Counted from the stretch's first letter, positions 28,349 through 37,058 are shown. The stretch is DNA of 64,000 nucleotides from Ruminococcus sp. FMBCY1 (GCF_023921805.1 NZ_CP074197.1:124001-188000), one strand, 5' to 3'. Notes: generated by a model from the letters alone, not told the origin. Numbers and translations: made by a program.

Positions 28349-28860
28349 TGAAATTAAAACTTTTATTACTTGTATTGATAATTACTGCCGTGCTATGCGG
28401 CTGTTCGGTTCAAACTCCCGATGACTACTATTCCTCTTCATCTCAAAAAGAGGGGATGGAGGTTACTTTTTCAATCAACTGTTCAACCATTTTAAATAAT
28501 ATGGATCAGCTTGAAAGCGGTCTTGAAAGCTATGTTCCGAGTGACGGCGTAATTCTCAAGCCTACAAAGATTACTCTTGACGAAAATGCTACCGCATATG
28601 ATGCGCTTAGTGAAGCCTGCCGTCAGAATAAAATTCAATATGAATACGAGGGAACGGACGCAGATATTTATATCGAGGGTATTGCAAATCTTTATGAATT
28701 TTCTTGCGGTCAGCTTTCAGGTTGGGAATACTGCGTAAATGATGTTTTTCCGTCGGTAGGCTGCAATTCTTATGATTTGCATGACGGAGATACAATTAAA
28801 TTCTTATATACCTGCGATTTGGGCGCAGATATCGGAAACGAATTTACAGGAGAAGAATAA
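28348..28860 (+). CDS. DUF4430 lipoprotein
   Basis: Lipoprotein of 170 residues. The signal peptide ends in the lipobox VLCGC (Cys at about 19), so it should be lipid-anchored on the outer face of the membrane. One DUF4430 domain follows (about 75-160; YEFSCGQLSGWEYCVNDVFPSVGCNSYDLHDGDTIKFLYTCD), with three extra cysteines that could form disulphides. It is translationally coupled on both sides by TAATG overlaps. It is well placed to pass ligand from the capture proteins to the ECF transporter. Confidence 0.88.
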   Translation: MKLKLLLLVLIITAVLCGCSVQTPDDYYSSSSQKEGMEVTFSINCSTILNNMDQLESGLESYVPSDGVILKPTKITLDENATAYDALSEACRQNKIQYEYEGTDADIYIEGIANLYEFSCGQLSGWEYCVNDVFPSVGCNSYDLHDGDTIKFLYTCDLGADIGNEFTGEE

Positions 28861-29723
28861 TGCTAAGATTTAATTCCTTTAATCCGCTGGCACAGCTTAT
28901 ATATTTTGTATCTGTGCTGTTGGTATCAATGTTTACATGGAATTATATAATTTTACTGCTGTCGCTTTTCGGAGCGGCGGCTTATTCTGTATTACAAAAG
29001 GGTTTTAAATTATTTTTAAAATCCTTTTTTGGTTATGTGCTGATTTTTTTACTTGTAACAATAACCAATCCGCTTTTCTCACACAAGGGAGTAACACCGC
29101 TTATATTTATAAATGATATTCCTGTTACGCTTGAGGCTATAGTTTACGGTGCGGTGCTCGGACTGATGCTTTTGAGCGTAATACTTTGGTTTTCGGTATT
29201 CAACAGCGTGTTTGATTCCGAAAAACTTATATATATTTTCGGAAGATTTTTACCAAGACTTGCATTATTGTTTTCAATGGTACTTCATTTTGTGCCTAAA
29301 TTTATTCTTGTGTTTAAGCGCACATTGGCGGCTCAATCCGATTTTTGCGGTAAAAATAAATTTAAACAATACATAGGTGCATTTTCTGCTTCGGTTTCCG
29401 TAATGCTTGAGGGTTCGGTTCAAACTGCCGATTCAATGAGCGCAAGAGGATACGGAGTTAAAAAGCGCAGTTTTTACTGCCGCTTTCCTTTTACAAAAGC
29501 AGATACGGTTTTTACTGTACTTTCTCTGGGAATGTTGACTACAGTGCTGTTTGCTTTAGCGACAGGTCAACTTGATTTTCTTATATATCCGCATATCGAG
29601 ATGTGTGATATTACAATATTATCCGTACTCGGAATGTCGGCTTTCGGTGTACTATCATTTATGCCGTTTATCATTGAGTTAAAGGAGGAGCTTGTATGGA
29701 AATTTTCTCTGTCAAAAATTTAA
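28860..29723 (+). CDS. ECF transporter T component (EcfT/CbiQ family)
   Basis: Membrane coupling subunit of 287 residues with about six helices. The diagnostic ARG motif is QTADSMSARGYGVKKR (about 190-205), which couples to the ATPases. It overlaps the DUF4430 lipoprotein stop by TAATG and overlaps the next gene by 28 bases, which indicates strict co-expression. Being in a dedicated operon with one S gene argues for a group I ECF system. Confidence 0.93.
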   Translation: MLRFNSFNPLAQLIYFVSVLLVSMFTWNYIILLLSLFGAAAYSVLQKGFKLFLKSFFGYVLIFLLVTITNPLFSHKGVTPLIFINDIPVTLEAIVYGAVLGLMLLSVILWFSVFNSVFDSEKLIYIFGRFLPRLALLFSMVLHFVPKFILVFKRTLAAQSDFCGKNKFKQYIGAFSASVSVMLEGSVQTADSMSARGYGVKKRSFYCRFPFTKADTVFTVLSLGMLTTVLFALATGQLDFLIYPHIEMCDITILSVLGMSAFGVLSFMPFIIELKEELVWKFSLSKI

Positions 29724-31294
29724 GTTTTACTTATCCGCAGATGCAGGAAAAGGCTTTGGATAATGTGAATTTCACTGTGAAAAGGGGAGAGTTTTGTGTT
29801 ATCTGCGGTCAGTCCGGCTGCGGAAAAACAACACTGCTAAGACTTTTAAAGCCGCAGGCAGCTCCTCACGGCACAAAAACGGGAGAAATATTTTTCTGTT
29901 CCGAAAATATTGAAAAATGCAGTGAAGAAGATACGGCTTTTAAAATTGGCTATGTTTCGCAAAATCCCGAAAATCAAACAGTAACCGATACCGTACTCCA
30001 TGAACTTGCCTTTACGCTTGAGAATATGGGAATGTCGAGTGAAGAAATAAATATTAAAATAAGTGAAACGGCTACTTACTTTGGACTTTCAAAAATAATA
30101 GAACAAAAGACAAACTCACTTTCTGGCGGTCAGATGCAAATTCTTAATCTTGCGGCGGCATCTGTTGCCGAGCCTGATGTATTAATTCTTGACGAACCCG
30201 CAAGTCAGCTTGACCCTGTATCGGCAGAAAACTTTTTTACAATTCTTGACAAGCTTAATAAAGACTTGGGTATCACTGTAATTATTACCGAACACAGACT
30301 TGAAAAACTGTTTCCCGTTGCAGACAGAATTATTGTTATGGAGCAAGGAAAAATAATTACCGATACAGCACCTAAAGATACTTGCAATGCTCTTAGCAAA
30401 ATTTCAAAAAATCATCCTATGATGCTCGCTTTGCCCGTGCCTGCACGGCTTTATTCCGTAACGGATTGTAAATCGCAATGCCCCGTTACGGTCAAAGAAG
30501 GCAGAGAACTTTTTGCAAAATATAGCAAAAATAATTCTTTTACAGAACATACATTGCAGAATAATAATTCCGACGATGAAATATTATCGGTTAAAAATGT
30601 ATATTTCAGATATGATAAAAAGTCTGATGATGTGCTCCTCGGTCTTAATTTATCGGTAAACAGAGGGGAAATTTTTTCGGTTGTCGGTGCAAACGGCAGC
30701 GGAAAATCAACTTTGCTTTCCGTAATAGGAGCAAGGCTTAAGCCGTACAGAGGCAAGGTGAAACTAAATGAAAAAACAGCTACTATGCCTCAAAATCCAC
30801 AATTGTTATTTGTTAAAGACAGCTTGCTTGAAGACTTTAAAAGCGTGAGCGGGGATTTGGAAAAAATTAATAAATTGTCAGAAAAGTTTAATGTACACCG
30901 TCTTTTAAATCACCATCCGTATGACCTTAGCGGAGGTGAAATTCAGCGTGCAGGTTTTGTAAAACTTTTACTTCTCGAACCGAAAATATTATTGCTTGAC
31001 GAACCGACAAAGGGTTGTGACAGTTTTTCAAAAGCAGAACTTGCAAAAACTTTAAAAGAACTTTCCGACAACCAAATTACAATATTACTTGTTACACATG
31101 ACCTTGATTTTTCGGCTGAAGTTTCCACTGTATGTGCAATGCTTTTTAACGGTACTCTTTCAAAAAGACTTGAACCGCACGAATTTTATTGCGGAAAACG
31201 ATTTTATACGACTTCTGCAAATAAAATTTCACGAGGTATAAAAGACGGCATTATAACAACGGAAGAGTTGATTTCCGCTGTTAAGGAGGAGTAA
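29696..31294 (+). CDS. ECF transporter duplicated ATPase (A component)
   Basis: Two ABC ATPase domains in one chain of 532 residues. First domain: Walker A GQSGCGKTT, signature LSGGQMQ, Walker B VLILDEPASQLDP, switch histidine in ITEH. Second domain: Walker A GANGSGKST, signature LSGGEIQR, Walker B ILLLDEPTKGCD, switch VTHD. A fused A-A' arrangement powers the T/S pair. AAGGAGGAG lies inside the end of the T gene. All catalytic motifs look intact. Confidence 0.95.
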   Translation: MEIFSVKNLSFTYPQMQEKALDNVNFTVKRGEFCVICGQSGCGKTTLLRLLKPQAAPHGTKTGEIFFCSENIEKCSEEDTAFKIGYVSQNPENQTVTDTVLHELAFTLENMGMSSEEINIKISETATYFGLSKIIEQKTNSLSGGQMQILNLAAASVAEPDVLILDEPASQLDPVSAENFFTILDKLNKDLGITVIITEHRLEKLFPVADRIIVMEQGKIITDTAPKDTCNALSKISKNHPMMLALPVPARLYSVTDCKSQCPVTVKEGRELFAKYSKNNSFTEHTLQNNNSDDEILSVKNVYFRYDKKSDDVLLGLNLSVNRGEIFSVVGANGSGKSTLLSVIGARLKPYRGKVKLNEKTATMPQNPQLLFVKDSLLEDFKSVSGDLEKINKLSEKFNVHRLLNHHPYDLSGGEIQRAGFVKLLLLEPKILLLDEPTKGCDSFSKAELAKTLKELSDNQITILLVTHDLDFSAEVSTVCAMLFNGTLSKRLEPHEFYCGKRFYTTSANKISRGIKDGIITTEELISAVKEE

Positions 31295-31295
31295 A

Positions 31296-31979
31296 ATGAC
31301 TGCTAAAAAGATAATAAAATACTTATGTGTTTTTGTGGTTGCACCGCTTATTGTACTTTGCGGAGTGTTTTTCTTCGGCGACCGCAAATATGCCTTTATA
31401 TCGCTTGCTTTGTCGGTGGTTGCCTGTATTCCGTTTTTTATTTCTTTTGAAAAAGGTAAAAACGATGCACGCAGAATTGTTATAATAGCTGTTATGACGG
31501 CATTGTCGGTAGCGGGCAGGTTTGTATTTGCTCCCATTCCGTTTTTTAAGCCCGTTACTGCAATTGTAATTATTACCGCTATTTATCTTGGCAGTGAAGC
31601 AGGTTTTATTACAGGATCTTTTTCTGCTGTGGTTTCAAATTTCTATTTTGGACAAGGACCATGGACTCCGTTTCAAATGCTTGCGTGGGGACTTATCGGA
31701 TTTTTGGCGGGCTTGCTTGCTAAAAAACTTGTTGAGAGTAAGGTGTTGCTTATTATTTACGGCGCTCTATCGGGCATAGCATTTTCTTTTATAATGGATG
31801 TATGGACAACTCTCTGGGCTGACGGCACATTTAATATAGCAAGATTTGTGGCAAGCATTACAACCGCAGCACCGTTTACCGTTGTTTATATGGTTTCAAA
31901 TGTAATATTCCTGTTGTTGCTTACAAAACCAATCGGAAGTAAATTGCAACGATTAAAAACTAAATACGGAATTTTTTAG
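31296..31979 (+). CDS. ECF transporter S component, probably cobalamin
   Basis: Membrane substrate-binding subunit of 227 residues with six to seven helices. The family pattern is visible in ARRIVIIAVMTALSVAGRF, LGSEAGFITGSFSAVVSNFYFGQGPWTPFQMLAWGLIGFLAGLL and DVWTTL. Substrate cannot be read from the sequence; the B12 riboswitch and the DUF4430 partners make cobalamin or a precursor the best guess, as for CbrT-type S components. It starts 2 bases after the A component stop (GGAGGAGTAAAATG) and ends the operon. Confidence 0.88.
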   Translation: MTAKKIIKYLCVFVVAPLIVLCGVFFFGDRKYAFISLALSVVACIPFFISFEKGKNDARRIVIIAVMTALSVAGRFVFAPIPFFKPVTAIVIITAIYLGSEAGFITGSFSAVVSNFYFGQGPWTPFQMLAWGLIGFLAGLLAKKLVESKVLLIIYGALSGIAFSFIMDVWTTLWADGTFNIARFVASITTAAPFTVVYMVSNVIFLLLLTKPIGSKLQRLKTKYGIF

Positions 31980-31982
31980 GAC

Positions 31983-32010
31983 AAGGGGAAGTTTAGCTTT
32001 CCCTTTTTAT
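31983..32010 (+). terminator. terminator of the cobalamin operon
   Basis: AAGGGGAAG and CTTTCCCTT pair and are followed by TTTATTTT, 4 bases after the S component stop. Confidence 0.85.
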
Positions 32011-32067
32011 TTTGCCGTGTATTATTTGCCTGTCTTCTGCATATAATCATTTGCATGGAGGTAATAT

Positions 32068-34689
32068 ATGGCAATGTTAAAAAAACACAAAAAAACGTTG
32101 TTGTCAGCATTGCAGAGAGTTTTCTGCTTTATATTGGCAGCAACAATTTTGGGTGCGGTGGGTGTTCCCTCGGCCGTACTTGCACTTGACGGTGCAAATC
32201 CGACAGTAGAAATTGTCGGATTTATGAGGGGCGACAGTAACGATCTTCGTTCAAGTGAGCTTTTAATGGCAAAAGTAAGCAATTACGACGGTAATCCTCA
32301 AGAGCTGACTTACGAATGGAAAAATAAGCTTGGCACTTATCTGTATGTATTTGACAAGCACGATATGGCTGTGGTGCGTGGCACAAAAAGCGAAATTGAA
32401 ATTTACAATTCGGATAAAGGCTTGTTCGCTTCTGATAATATGAGCGGCAGATCTTATAACCGCAGCTATTCGCACAAAGGCTTTGCTTATGCGGCAGTTT
32501 ACGGTGCATCTGTTAACTCTGAAAAATTAAAAGGCGGCATTTCCGTAACAGTAAAGGATTCTGACGGAAATATCATTGCGACAGCGTCGTATGATGACGA
32601 TTTCAAAAATTATGACCTGTCAAAAGATATGGCAAACGCAGTGTTTGGTGTGTTTGAGGGTGAGAGCGTTGATATTCTTAACCTCTTAGGTCAAAGCTCG
32701 GTTGTTCATGTTGTATGTCCTGCCTGTTATGTAAGTCAGGGAACAATAATTTCCGGCAGCGATTGCATAAGTTTAAGCAAGTCAGAAAGCGGTTACTCAA
32801 TAACCGGTTTAAAAGCCGGTGAAGGTGTAATTAAAATTAATCTTCAAAAGAGAAACTGCAAATTCCATAAAAACTCGGAAAACAGTTCGACTACAACCGT
32901 AATAGTATTTAAAAAACCTAACACTTCCACAACTGCAACAACACTCACTCTTACAAATCTTGATGACAGATGCGAATATTATCTTGAGGGTGTTAAGGGT
33001 GAAGTAATTGACGGCAAAATAACTTTTAGCAGTCTTACTCCCTCTACTGAATATAACATAGAGGTACGGGGCAGTTATATTGACGAGAACGGTACAACTA
33101 AAACTGCATACGCCTATGTAAAAGACACAACAAAGGACTGCTATACATCAAGTGTGGTTTTCAACCTTGATGATACTGTAGCGGATACCGAAAGCATATT
33201 CGGTAAACCGTACGAGGTTGCCGTAAAGTCTGACAGTGATTACATTGTCTTGCAGAGCGGTGATAACGGTTATACTGCAGAACTTGCTAAAGGCAATTAT
33301 AAAGTGCTTTTAAAAGACGGTAATGATTATAAACAGATTGATAATGCGGTTCTTACCATTGACAGTGATGATAACAGCATAGAGATAAAATATTACTCTG
33401 TAGTTTATAATCTTGATGGTGGTACACTCAACGGCGATACAAAATTTGTTTACCGTGAGGGTGAATTCGTAAAAACAATTGATAATAAACCAACTAAGTA
33501 TGAGTATGTATTTGACGGTTGGAAGTGCGGTGAAAGCACTTATAGCAACAGCCAACAAATTACAGATTCAATTGACAGAAAATATGAATTCACAGCAATA
33601 TGGGAAGTAGATAAGATAGGCAACGGAGAAAAGCCTGACGGAATCCCCGATAAATATCAGAAGAAAGTAACCTTTAAAGTAGTAAACGGTACTTGGGAAG
33701 ATAAGACTTCAAATGATATTTCATACTATGTAACTTTGCTTGACAAAGAGGGTAAGTGGAATGTCAACGGTACTGCAAGAATCAATATTCCAACAGGTAT
33801 GACAGCAAATTACGGTTATGAAAACGGCAAGTGGGATATTGAACCAAAGTCACCTGTAAAGGGAACAAATGCGGAAACTTACACTTATACTTTTACAAAG
33901 AAAACCGACCCGAAAGTTGATTACAAAGAACCAAACGAAAACGATAAACCAACACCTGCTACACAGGTAGTAGAGTACGGAAAGAAAATACAGGTAAAGC
34001 CGAACGGCGGTGTATGGGTTCACGATAACAAAACCTATTCGGGTGATGATGTAGCAACATTTGTTCTTGAAAAGAATATAAAACTCGAAGATCCAACGAG
34101 AACAAACTATGTATTTATGGGTTGGGATAAGCAGAAAGGCAAAGACGATGTAGCCTATATCTTCACGGCAATATGGGAAGTAGATAAGATAGGTGACGGA
34201 GAAAAGCCTGACGGAATACCGGATAAATATCAGAAGAAAGTAACCTTTAAAGTAGTAAACGGTACTTGGGAAGATAAGAGTGCAAATGATATTTCATACT
34301 ATGTAACTTTGCTTGACAAAGAAGGTAAGTGGAATGTCAACGGTACTGCAAGAATCAATATTCCAACAGGTATGACAGCAAATTACGGTTATGAAAACGG
34401 CAAGTGGGACATTGAACCGACTGAAATTGTATCAGGAATTGAAGATGTTGTTTATGTTTATTTGTTTGACAAAATAGCAGAAACAGAGCCACAACCGCAA
34501 CCGACAACTGTACAGCCGACTCCTACAGTTAAAACCGTTGTTCAGGAAAAAAGGGTTTATAAAACACAGTATGTTGAGCCTATTACCTTAAAAACAGGTG
34601 ATAATCTCACTTTCTTAGGTGTGCTTGTCGGTTTGTGTGCAGCAGGTTTTGCAGGAACAATAATTTTCGGTAAAAAACGAAGTAAGTAA
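32068..34689 (+). CDS. repeat-rich cell-surface protein
   Basis: Secreted protein of 873 residues, function unknown. Signal peptide (about 1-40, ending VLA), a long N-terminal region (about 45-440) with Ig- or fibronectin-like beta segments and a cysteine cluster (CPACYVSQG, later NCKFHK), then InlB/Listeria-Bacteroides-type repeats (VVYNLDGGTLNG, FDGWK, TAIW). A block of about 85 residues occurs twice (KVTFKVVNGTWEDK..YGYENGKWDIEP). The tail has a PQPQPTT linker, then TLKTGD, a hydrophobic helix and KKRSK, which looks like a variant sortase sorting signal or a plain membrane anchor. It likely acts as an adhesin. GGAGGT precedes the ATG. Confidence 0.85.
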   Translation: MAMLKKHKKTLLSALQRVFCFILAATILGAVGVPSAVLALDGANPTVEIVGFMRGDSNDLRSSELLMAKVSNYDGNPQELTYEWKNKLGTYLYVFDKHDMAVVRGTKSEIEIYNSDKGLFASDNMSGRSYNRSYSHKGFAYAAVYGASVNSEKLKGGISVTVKDSDGNIIATASYDDDFKNYDLSKDMANAVFGVFEGESVDILNLLGQSSVVHVVCPACYVSQGTIISGSDCISLSKSESGYSITGLKAGEGVIKINLQKRNCKFHKNSENSSTTTVIVFKKPNTSTTATTLTLTNLDDRCEYYLEGVKGEVIDGKITFSSLTPSTEYNIEVRGSYIDENGTTKTAYAYVKDTTKDCYTSSVVFNLDDTVADTESIFGKPYEVAVKSDSDYIVLQSGDNGYTAELAKGNYKVLLKDGNDYKQIDNAVLTIDSDDNSIEIKYYSVVYNLDGGTLNGDTKFVYREGEFVKTIDNKPTKYEYVFDGWKCGESTYSNSQQITDSIDRKYEFTAIWEVDKIGNGEKPDGIPDKYQKKVTFKVVNGTWEDKTSNDISYYVTLLDKEGKWNVNGTARINIPTGMTANYGYENGKWDIEPKSPVKGTNAETYTYTFTKKTDPKVDYKEPNENDKPTPATQVVEYGKKIQVKPNGGVWVHDNKTYSGDDVATFVLEKNIKLEDPTRTNYVFMGWDKQKGKDDVAYIFTAIWEVDKIGDGEKPDGIPDKYQKKVTFKVVNGTWEDKSANDISYYVTLLDKEGKWNVNGTARINIPTGMTANYGYENGKWDIEPTEIVSGIEDVVYVYLFDKIAETEPQPQPTTVQPTPTVKTVVQEKRVYKTQYVEPITLKTGDNLTFLGVLVGLCAAGFAGTIIFGKKRSK
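33589..33845 (+). repeat. 257-base direct repeat, unit 1
   Basis: Nearly identical at DNA level to 34162-34418, including silent positions, so the duplication is recent or maintained by gene conversion. Encodes the VNGTWEDK repeat of the surface protein. Confidence 0.9.
34162..34418 (+). repeat. 257-base direct repeat, unit 2
   Basis: Second copy of the 257-base unit at 33589, in frame, separated by about 316 bases. Confidence 0.9.
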
Positions 34690-34693
34690 TATT

Positions 34694-34733
34694 AAAAAGG
34701 CGATTGCAGATTAATTTTGCAATCGCCTTTTTT
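34694..34733 (+). terminator. terminator after surface protein
   Basis: Perfect AAAAAGGCGATTGCA / TGCAATCGCCTTTTT stem followed by T. Confidence 0.9.
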
Positions 34734-34792
34734 CAAATACAGAATAATAATAAATATTTCAAAGGTTATAATAAATTAAATGAGGTGAATTT

Positions 34793-35902
34793 ATGGCAGA
34801 GGTAATTAAAATAGTTTTGACTGGCGGTCCATGTGGCGGTAAAACAACTGCTTTGAATTTTTTGAAAGATGAACTTGAAAAGTTAAATATAAAAGTTTTT
34901 ATATTAGAAGAAATTGCAAGTAATTTATTGAGCAACGGCATTACTCCGCAAAAACTTGGTGTATATGAGTTCCATAAACAACTTTTTGAAACTCAATTAA
35001 AAGAAGAAAATTCTCTCGAAGAGAAAGCTAAGGCATACAATGGGGAAAAGGCTGTAATTTTATTTGACAGAGGATTGCTTGACAGCAAAGCATATGTTAC
35101 CGATGCCGAATTTAAAAAATATATTTCAATAAGTAATAAAAATGAAGATGTATTAAGAAATTCGTATGATGCTGTATTTCATTTAAAAAGTGTTGCTTGT
35201 ACAGATGAAAACACTTACATTAAAAATTGCAATTCTGTCAGAAAAGAAGATGTAAAGCTCGCCAAGGAACTTGACGAAAAATTACTTTCTATATGGACAG
35301 GCACATCACACCTACGAGTTATACCAAATAACAGTGATTTTAATAAAAGGCTCGATAATTTGCTTAAAGAAGTATTAGGGTTCATCGGTGTTCCGGAACC
35401 TCTTGAAATTGAGCGTAAGTTTTTGATAGAATACCCTGATATTGATTATCTTAATAATATGACTGCTTGCAGAAAGGTTGCGATTACTCAGGCATATTTA
35501 AACACTCCCGAGGAAGGAATGTTCAGAATACGGAAGCGTGGTTACGGCAAAGACGCAGTATATATTAAAACGGTAAAAATCAAGATTAATGATTTGAAAA
35601 GGATAGAAAAAGAATCTTATTTGACACAAGCCGAATACAATAATTATCTTTCAAGAAAAGAATGTATAACGGGTATTATTTCAAAGGACAGATATTGCAT
35701 AGTGTATGATGACGAATATTTTGAACTTGATATATATCCGTTTTGGAATGACAGAGCAACGCTTGAGATAGAATTGCTGTCAGAAGATCAGCCTTACAAA
35801 CTTCCTCCTTTTATTAAACTTATAAGAGAAGTAAGTCACGAACCCGAATACAGAAACATTGCACTTGCGCAAAGAATGGTTCATAACAAAGGGACTGATT
35901 AA
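34793..35902 (+). CDS. P-loop NTPase fused to a CYTH domain
   Basis: Cytoplasmic protein of 369 residues. Residues 1-185 are a nucleotide kinase-like AAA domain with P-loop LTGGPCGGKTTALNFL (9-24) and VILFDRGLLDSKAYV as the Walker B-like segment. Residues about 200-360 are a CYTH/triphosphate-tunnel domain opening with the signature EIERKFLI (ExExK), followed by RIRKRGYG and YIKTVKIK, which supply the basic tunnel residues. The combination is the same as in the eukaryotic Ttd14 proteins; the bacterial function is unknown, perhaps processing a triphosphate or phosphorylated small molecule. GAGGTGA precedes the ATG. Neighbours give no clue. Confidence 0.85.
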   Translation: MAEVIKIVLTGGPCGGKTTALNFLKDELEKLNIKVFILEEIASNLLSNGITPQKLGVYEFHKQLFETQLKEENSLEEKAKAYNGEKAVILFDRGLLDSKAYVTDAEFKKYISISNKNEDVLRNSYDAVFHLKSVACTDENTYIKNCNSVRKEDVKLAKELDEKLLSIWTGTSHLRVIPNNSDFNKRLDNLLKEVLGFIGVPEPLEIERKFLIEYPDIDYLNNMTACRKVAITQAYLNTPEEGMFRIRKRGYGKDAVYIKTVKIKINDLKRIEKESYLTQAEYNNYLSRKECITGIISKDRYCIVYDDEYFELDIYPFWNDRATLEIELLSEDQPYKLPPFIKLIREVSHEPEYRNIALAQRMVHNKGTD

Positions 35903-35943
35903 GATAACTTAGTTGATAACAACATTTCGATATTAATACCAAG

Positions 35944-35988
35944 TGATATTGACATTATTATCTGCAATGTGTTAAAATGCCAATATCA
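35944..35988. other. hairpin after the CYTH gene
   Basis: TGATATTG.CATT and AATG.CAATATCA are arms of an imperfect inverted repeat 41 bases after the stop, without a clear T run. It may be a weak terminator or a binding site. Confidence 0.4.
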
Positions 35989-36044
35989 TTAACTTCATTA
36001 TCAAATTAAAACAGGAAAATAATTATAAAAAATTAAAAAAAGTG

Positions 36045-36073
36045 TTGACAAATGGAGTTTGCTGATGTATAAT
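36045..36073 (+). promoter_or_regulatory. promoter of the tRNA operon
   Basis: Perfect TTGACA, 17 bases, perfect TATAAT, 45 bases before the first tRNA. Confidence 0.9.
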
Positions 36074-36117
36074 AATGAAGCTGACTTAAGGGAAAAACAA
36101 ATTTTTAAGTTAAGTAT

Positions 36118-36191
36118 GCGGCAATAGCTCAGCTGGATAGAGCAACTGCCTTCTAAGCAGTAGGTCAGGGGTTCGAGTCCCTTTTGCCGCG
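36118..36191 (+). tRNA. tRNA-Arg(TCT)
   Basis: Acceptor arms GCGGCAA and TTGCCGC, anticodon loop CTTCTAA, T loop TTCGAGT; encoded CCA follows at 36192-36194. Confidence 0.95.
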
Positions 36192-36197
36192 CCACAT

Positions 36198-36272
36198 GGT
36201 GGGATTAGCGTAGTTGGTTAACGCGCCAGTTTGTGGCACTGGAGACCGACGGTTCGAATCCGTCATTCCACC
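36198..36272 (+). tRNA. tRNA-His(GTG)
   Basis: Acceptor arms GTGGGAT and ATTCCAC; an extra 5' G (36198) faces discriminator C, the hallmark of tRNA-His; anticodon GTG; encoded CCA at 36273-36275. Confidence 0.95.
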
Positions 36273-36278
36273 CCATTT

Positions 36279-36351
36279 GACTCATTAGCTCAGTTGGCAG
36301 AGCACTTGACTTTTAATCAAGGTGTCCGGAGTTCGAATCTCCGATGGGTCA
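36279..36351 (+). tRNA. tRNA-Lys(TTT)
   Basis: Acceptor arms GACTCAT and ATGGGTC, anticodon loop CTTTTAA, encoded CCA at 36352-36354. Confidence 0.95.
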
Positions 36352-36355
36352 CCAT

Positions 36356-36387
36356 AAAGCCGCACATTTTACTTTTGTGCGGCTTTT
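36356..36387 (+). terminator. terminator between tRNA-Lys and tRNA-Gln
   Basis: AAAGCCGCACA and TGTGCGGCTTT pair and end in TTTT. It ends most transcripts after tRNA-Lys, so tRNA-Gln needs readthrough or its own promoter. Confidence 0.75.
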
Positions 36388-36418
36388 GATTTAAAAACCA
36401 CGAGTTGGGTTTAAATGG

Positions 36419-36490
36419 TGGGCTGTCGCCAAGCGGTAAGGCAACGGACTTTGACTCCGTCACCCGTGGGTTCGAATCCCGCCAGCCCAG
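36419..36490 (+). tRNA. tRNA-Gln(TTG)
   Basis: Acceptor arms TGGGCTG and CAGCCCA, anticodon loop CTTTGAC, encoded CCA at 36491-36493. It is the last host-type gene before the mobile block, so its 3' end is the natural candidate for the element's attachment site. Confidence 0.95.
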
Positions 36491-36498
36491 CCAAAAGT

Positions 36499-36549
36499 AA
36501 AGTGATTTAAATAGTTAAGCAAAACTACTTAAATCGCTTTGCTGTTTAT
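36499..36549 (+). terminator. terminator after tRNA-Gln
   Basis: AAAGTGATTTAA.TAGT pairs with ACTA.TTAAATCGCTTT, followed by GCTGTTTATTT. Confidence 0.6.
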
Positions 36550-36982
36550 TTAACAGTAATAGGTTTCAGATAGTCGCTTCCTCTCGTTGGATTGTCGCAT
36601 TAGCTAACATCAGTTCAAGCCGATAACAACCACGAGGTAACTACACAAAGGGATAGGTGGTTGCACACCGATTCCGCAGTGGAAAGAAATACCCCTATCT
36701 GTCCTTTATTAACTTTTATTTGCAAAAAAGTAAGACCTGCACCACCGGATAAATAGTACAGGTCTTGACAAAATATCTAAAAGCGTATAGAATTAAGCAA
36801 TACGCATGTTTAGCTTCTCAAGTTCTGAGTACATGGAATACTCGGGGCGCACGCTTATCAGCGATTGCAGTCGTTGATAAGCTGAGGGGCTTATTTTATT
36901 TGCACTCACATTTTACCATTTTAAGAGAAAAATGTCAATATGTAATGGAAAATATAGTTAAATTTAGTTTTACTATTTAATT
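36546..36982 (+). ncRNA. gene-free stretch with dense hairpins, possible structured RNA
   Basis: No gene is visible from 36550 to the palindrome at 36983. Several inverted repeats are present: GGGATAGG (36650) with CCTATC (36694), AAGACCTG (36732) with CAGGTCTT (36759), GCGTAT (36783) with ATACGC (36800), and CTTATCAGCGA (36854) with TCGTTGATAAG (36871). CCTC.CGTTG near 36581 could also pair with CAACCACGAGG near 36628. The density suggests one or two structured RNAs, an origin of transfer or an attachment region. I cannot match it to a known RNA family. Confidence 0.35.
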
Positions 36983-37005
36983 AAGTGTCCCACCGTGGGA
37001 CACTT
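36983..37005. repeat. 23-bp palindrome, copy 1
   Basis: Arms AAGTGTCCCAC and GTGGGACACTT around central C. Lies before the zinc-finger-like gene. Confidence 0.9.
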
Positions 37006-37045
37006 ATTATAAATAAAATATAGTGATGAAAAATCACTATATAGT

Positions 37046-37050
37046 AGGAG
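37046..37050 (+). promoter_or_regulatory. Shine-Dalgarno pointing to a non-ATG start
   Basis: AGGAG (extended as AGGAGTGAT) lies 8 bases before an in-frame ATT at 37059. The GTG/ATG pair at 37023-37028 lies upstream of it, within a hairpin (ATATAGTGAT/ATCACTATAT), and has no ribosome site. Confidence 0.5.
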
Positions 37051-37058
37051 TGATAATT

